Source: Ceratotherium simum simum (Eukaryota > Chordata > Mammalia > Perissodactyla > Rhinocerotidae). From it: a DNA stretch of 64,000 nucleotides. The stretch is taken from NCBI RefSeq assembly GCF_000283155.1, contig NW_004454216.1, positions 9,634,822-9,698,821 on the forward strand, written 5' to 3'. Below the pieces are notes generated by a model, which was not told the origin of the DNA, did no database searches, and saw only the letters and a list, made by a program, of their open reading frames with translations. Below are positions 63,398 to 64,000 of the stretch, piece by piece (within the stretch, counting starts at the first letter, position 1; the number at the start of each line of letters is the position of its first letter). A program made the position numbers and the translations under genes.

Positions 63398-64000
63398 TCT
63401 TAGTCAGCTCAGGCTGCTATAACAAAATACTACAGACTCGGTAGCTTAAACAATAAACATATATTCTCACAGTGTTAGAGGATACGAAGTCCGAGATCAG
63501 GGTGCTAGCATGGTCAGGTTCTGGTGAGAACCATTCCTGGCTTGCAGATGGCTGCCTTCTGGCTGTATCCTCAACATGGTGAAGAGAGGAAGCTGTGGTG
63601 TCTCTTCCTCTTCTTATAAGGGCACTAAGCCCATCACAGAGGCTCTAACCTCATGACCTCAGCTAAATCTACTTACCTCCAAAAGAACCTTTTCTAGGGG
63701 CCAGCCCAGTGATGCAAGCGGTTAAGTGCGTGCGCTCTGCTTCCGCAGCCCAGGGTTCACAAGTTCGGATCCCGGGTGTGCACTGACGCACCACTTGTCA
63801 AGCCATGCTGTGGCGGGGTCCCATGTAAAGTAGAGAAAGATGGGCACATTAGCCCAGGGCCAATCTTCCTCAGCAAAAAAGAGGAGGATTGGCCTCGGAT
63901 GTTACCTCCAGGCTGATCTTCCTCACAAAAAAAAAAAAAAAAAAGAACCTTTTTCTAATACCATCAAATTGGGAGTTAGGACTTCAACATATGAGTTTTG
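63398..64000 (-). mobile_element. MaLR LTR (MLT1/MST type), antisense, split by ERE, runs off window
   Basis: Plus-strand text 'gtcttagtcagctcaggctg', 'ctataacaaaatactacaga', 'cttcctcttcttataagggc' and 'agttaggacttcaacatatg' is the reverse complement of an MLT1/MST LTR. It continues past the right edge. Confidence 0.88.
63681..63956 (+). mobile_element. ERE SINE nested in MaLR LTR
   Basis: The body is 63697-63940, with head ggggccagcccagtgatgca, two tail monomers and an 18-base poly(A). The direct repeat AAAAGAACCTTTTCT (63681-63695) recurs at 63941-63956 with one extra T, so the host LTR reads through when the SINE is removed. Confidence 0.94.

Larger units (their letters stand above)
1..64000 (-). 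other. NECTIN3: NECTIN3 gene span (partial at both ends)
   Basis: All recognisable coding exons in the window belong to one minus-strand gene, nectin-3. Exon phases chain without conflict: exon 2 ends phase 1, exon 3 phase 1, exon 4 phase 2, exon 5 phase 1, and exon 6 ends at a stop. Summed coding length is 1,490 nt. The human protein is 549 residues as I recall, so about 160 nt (53 codons plus one base, the signal peptide) should sit in exon 1 to the right of the window. No CpG-rich first exon is visible at 34652-64000, so intron 1 is at least 29.3 kb. The beta-type tail needs further exons to the left. Confidence 0.95.
34652..64000 (-). other. NECTIN3: NECTIN3 intron 1 (partial, at least 29.3 kb)
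   Basis: This stretch contains no exon, CpG-rich region or promoter that I can support, and is mostly layered transposable elements listed individually. Stretches without assignment are about 35143-35552, 35875-36479, 38773-41029, 48770-49200, 49340-50080, 53346-54130, 61895-62692 and 62974-63397. The piece at 39430-39990 has a non-repetitive or LTR-like look without a recognisable family. Confidence 0.85.

Noticed and set aside
60000..64000. NECTIN3 exon 1 or promoter near the right edge
   Set aside because: There is no GC-rich first exon, signal-peptide frame or phase-1 donor. The sequence is L1, LTR and SINE.

Overview
The window is vertebrate nuclear DNA. It is AT-rich, intron-dominated, and dense in SINE, L1, MaLR-LTR and hAT remnants. 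The lineage marker is a family of about 15 tRNA-derived SINEs that start 'ggggccggccccgtggc..ttaagt' and end in poly(A). These match equine repetitive elements (ERE), which points to a perissodactyl, most likely an equid. There is nothing prokaryotic here and no second gene is visible.

One protein-coding gene spans the whole window on the minus strand: NECTIN3 (nectin cell adhesion molecule 3, PVRL3), a calcium-independent immunoglobulin-superfamily adhesion receptor that binds other nectins and links to actin through afadin. In transcription order the coding exons are: exon 2 (IgV, 34310-34651), exon 3 (IgC1, 26024-26320), exons 4 and 5 (together the third Ig domain, 22803-22920 and 19142-19293), and exon 6-alpha (stalk, transmembrane segment and cytoplasmic tail with the C-terminal PDZ ligand EWYV, 12114-12694). 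An alternative beta-type transmembrane exon lies further downstream (700-838). Every junction has GT/AG ends and compatible phases. The five alpha exons give 1,490 coding nt. A 160-nt exon 1 (signal peptide) must lie beyond the right edge, and the remaining beta-tail exons beyond the left edge.

Layout: 1-839 holds the beta exon and flanks. 839-12113 holds the alpha 3'UTR and the beta intron, with two EREs, an inverted-repeat structure and a diverged duplicate pair. 12.7-34.3 kb holds introns 5 to 2, with EREs, MER20-like hAT elements and an antisense L1. 34.65-64 kb is part of intron 1 and is mostly layered transposon debris: an old repeat split by an L1 that is itself split by another L1, two further L1 copies, several MaLR/ERVL LTRs, and EREs nested in LTRs. 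One 175-base assembly gap lies inside an ERE.

No novel biological system was found. The points most worth a second look are the mutually exclusive NECTIN3 transmembrane exons, a chimeric ERE flanked by a clean target-site duplication, a nested palindromic structure at 5.1-5.5 kb, and an unassigned repeat pair at 8.3/10.3 kb.
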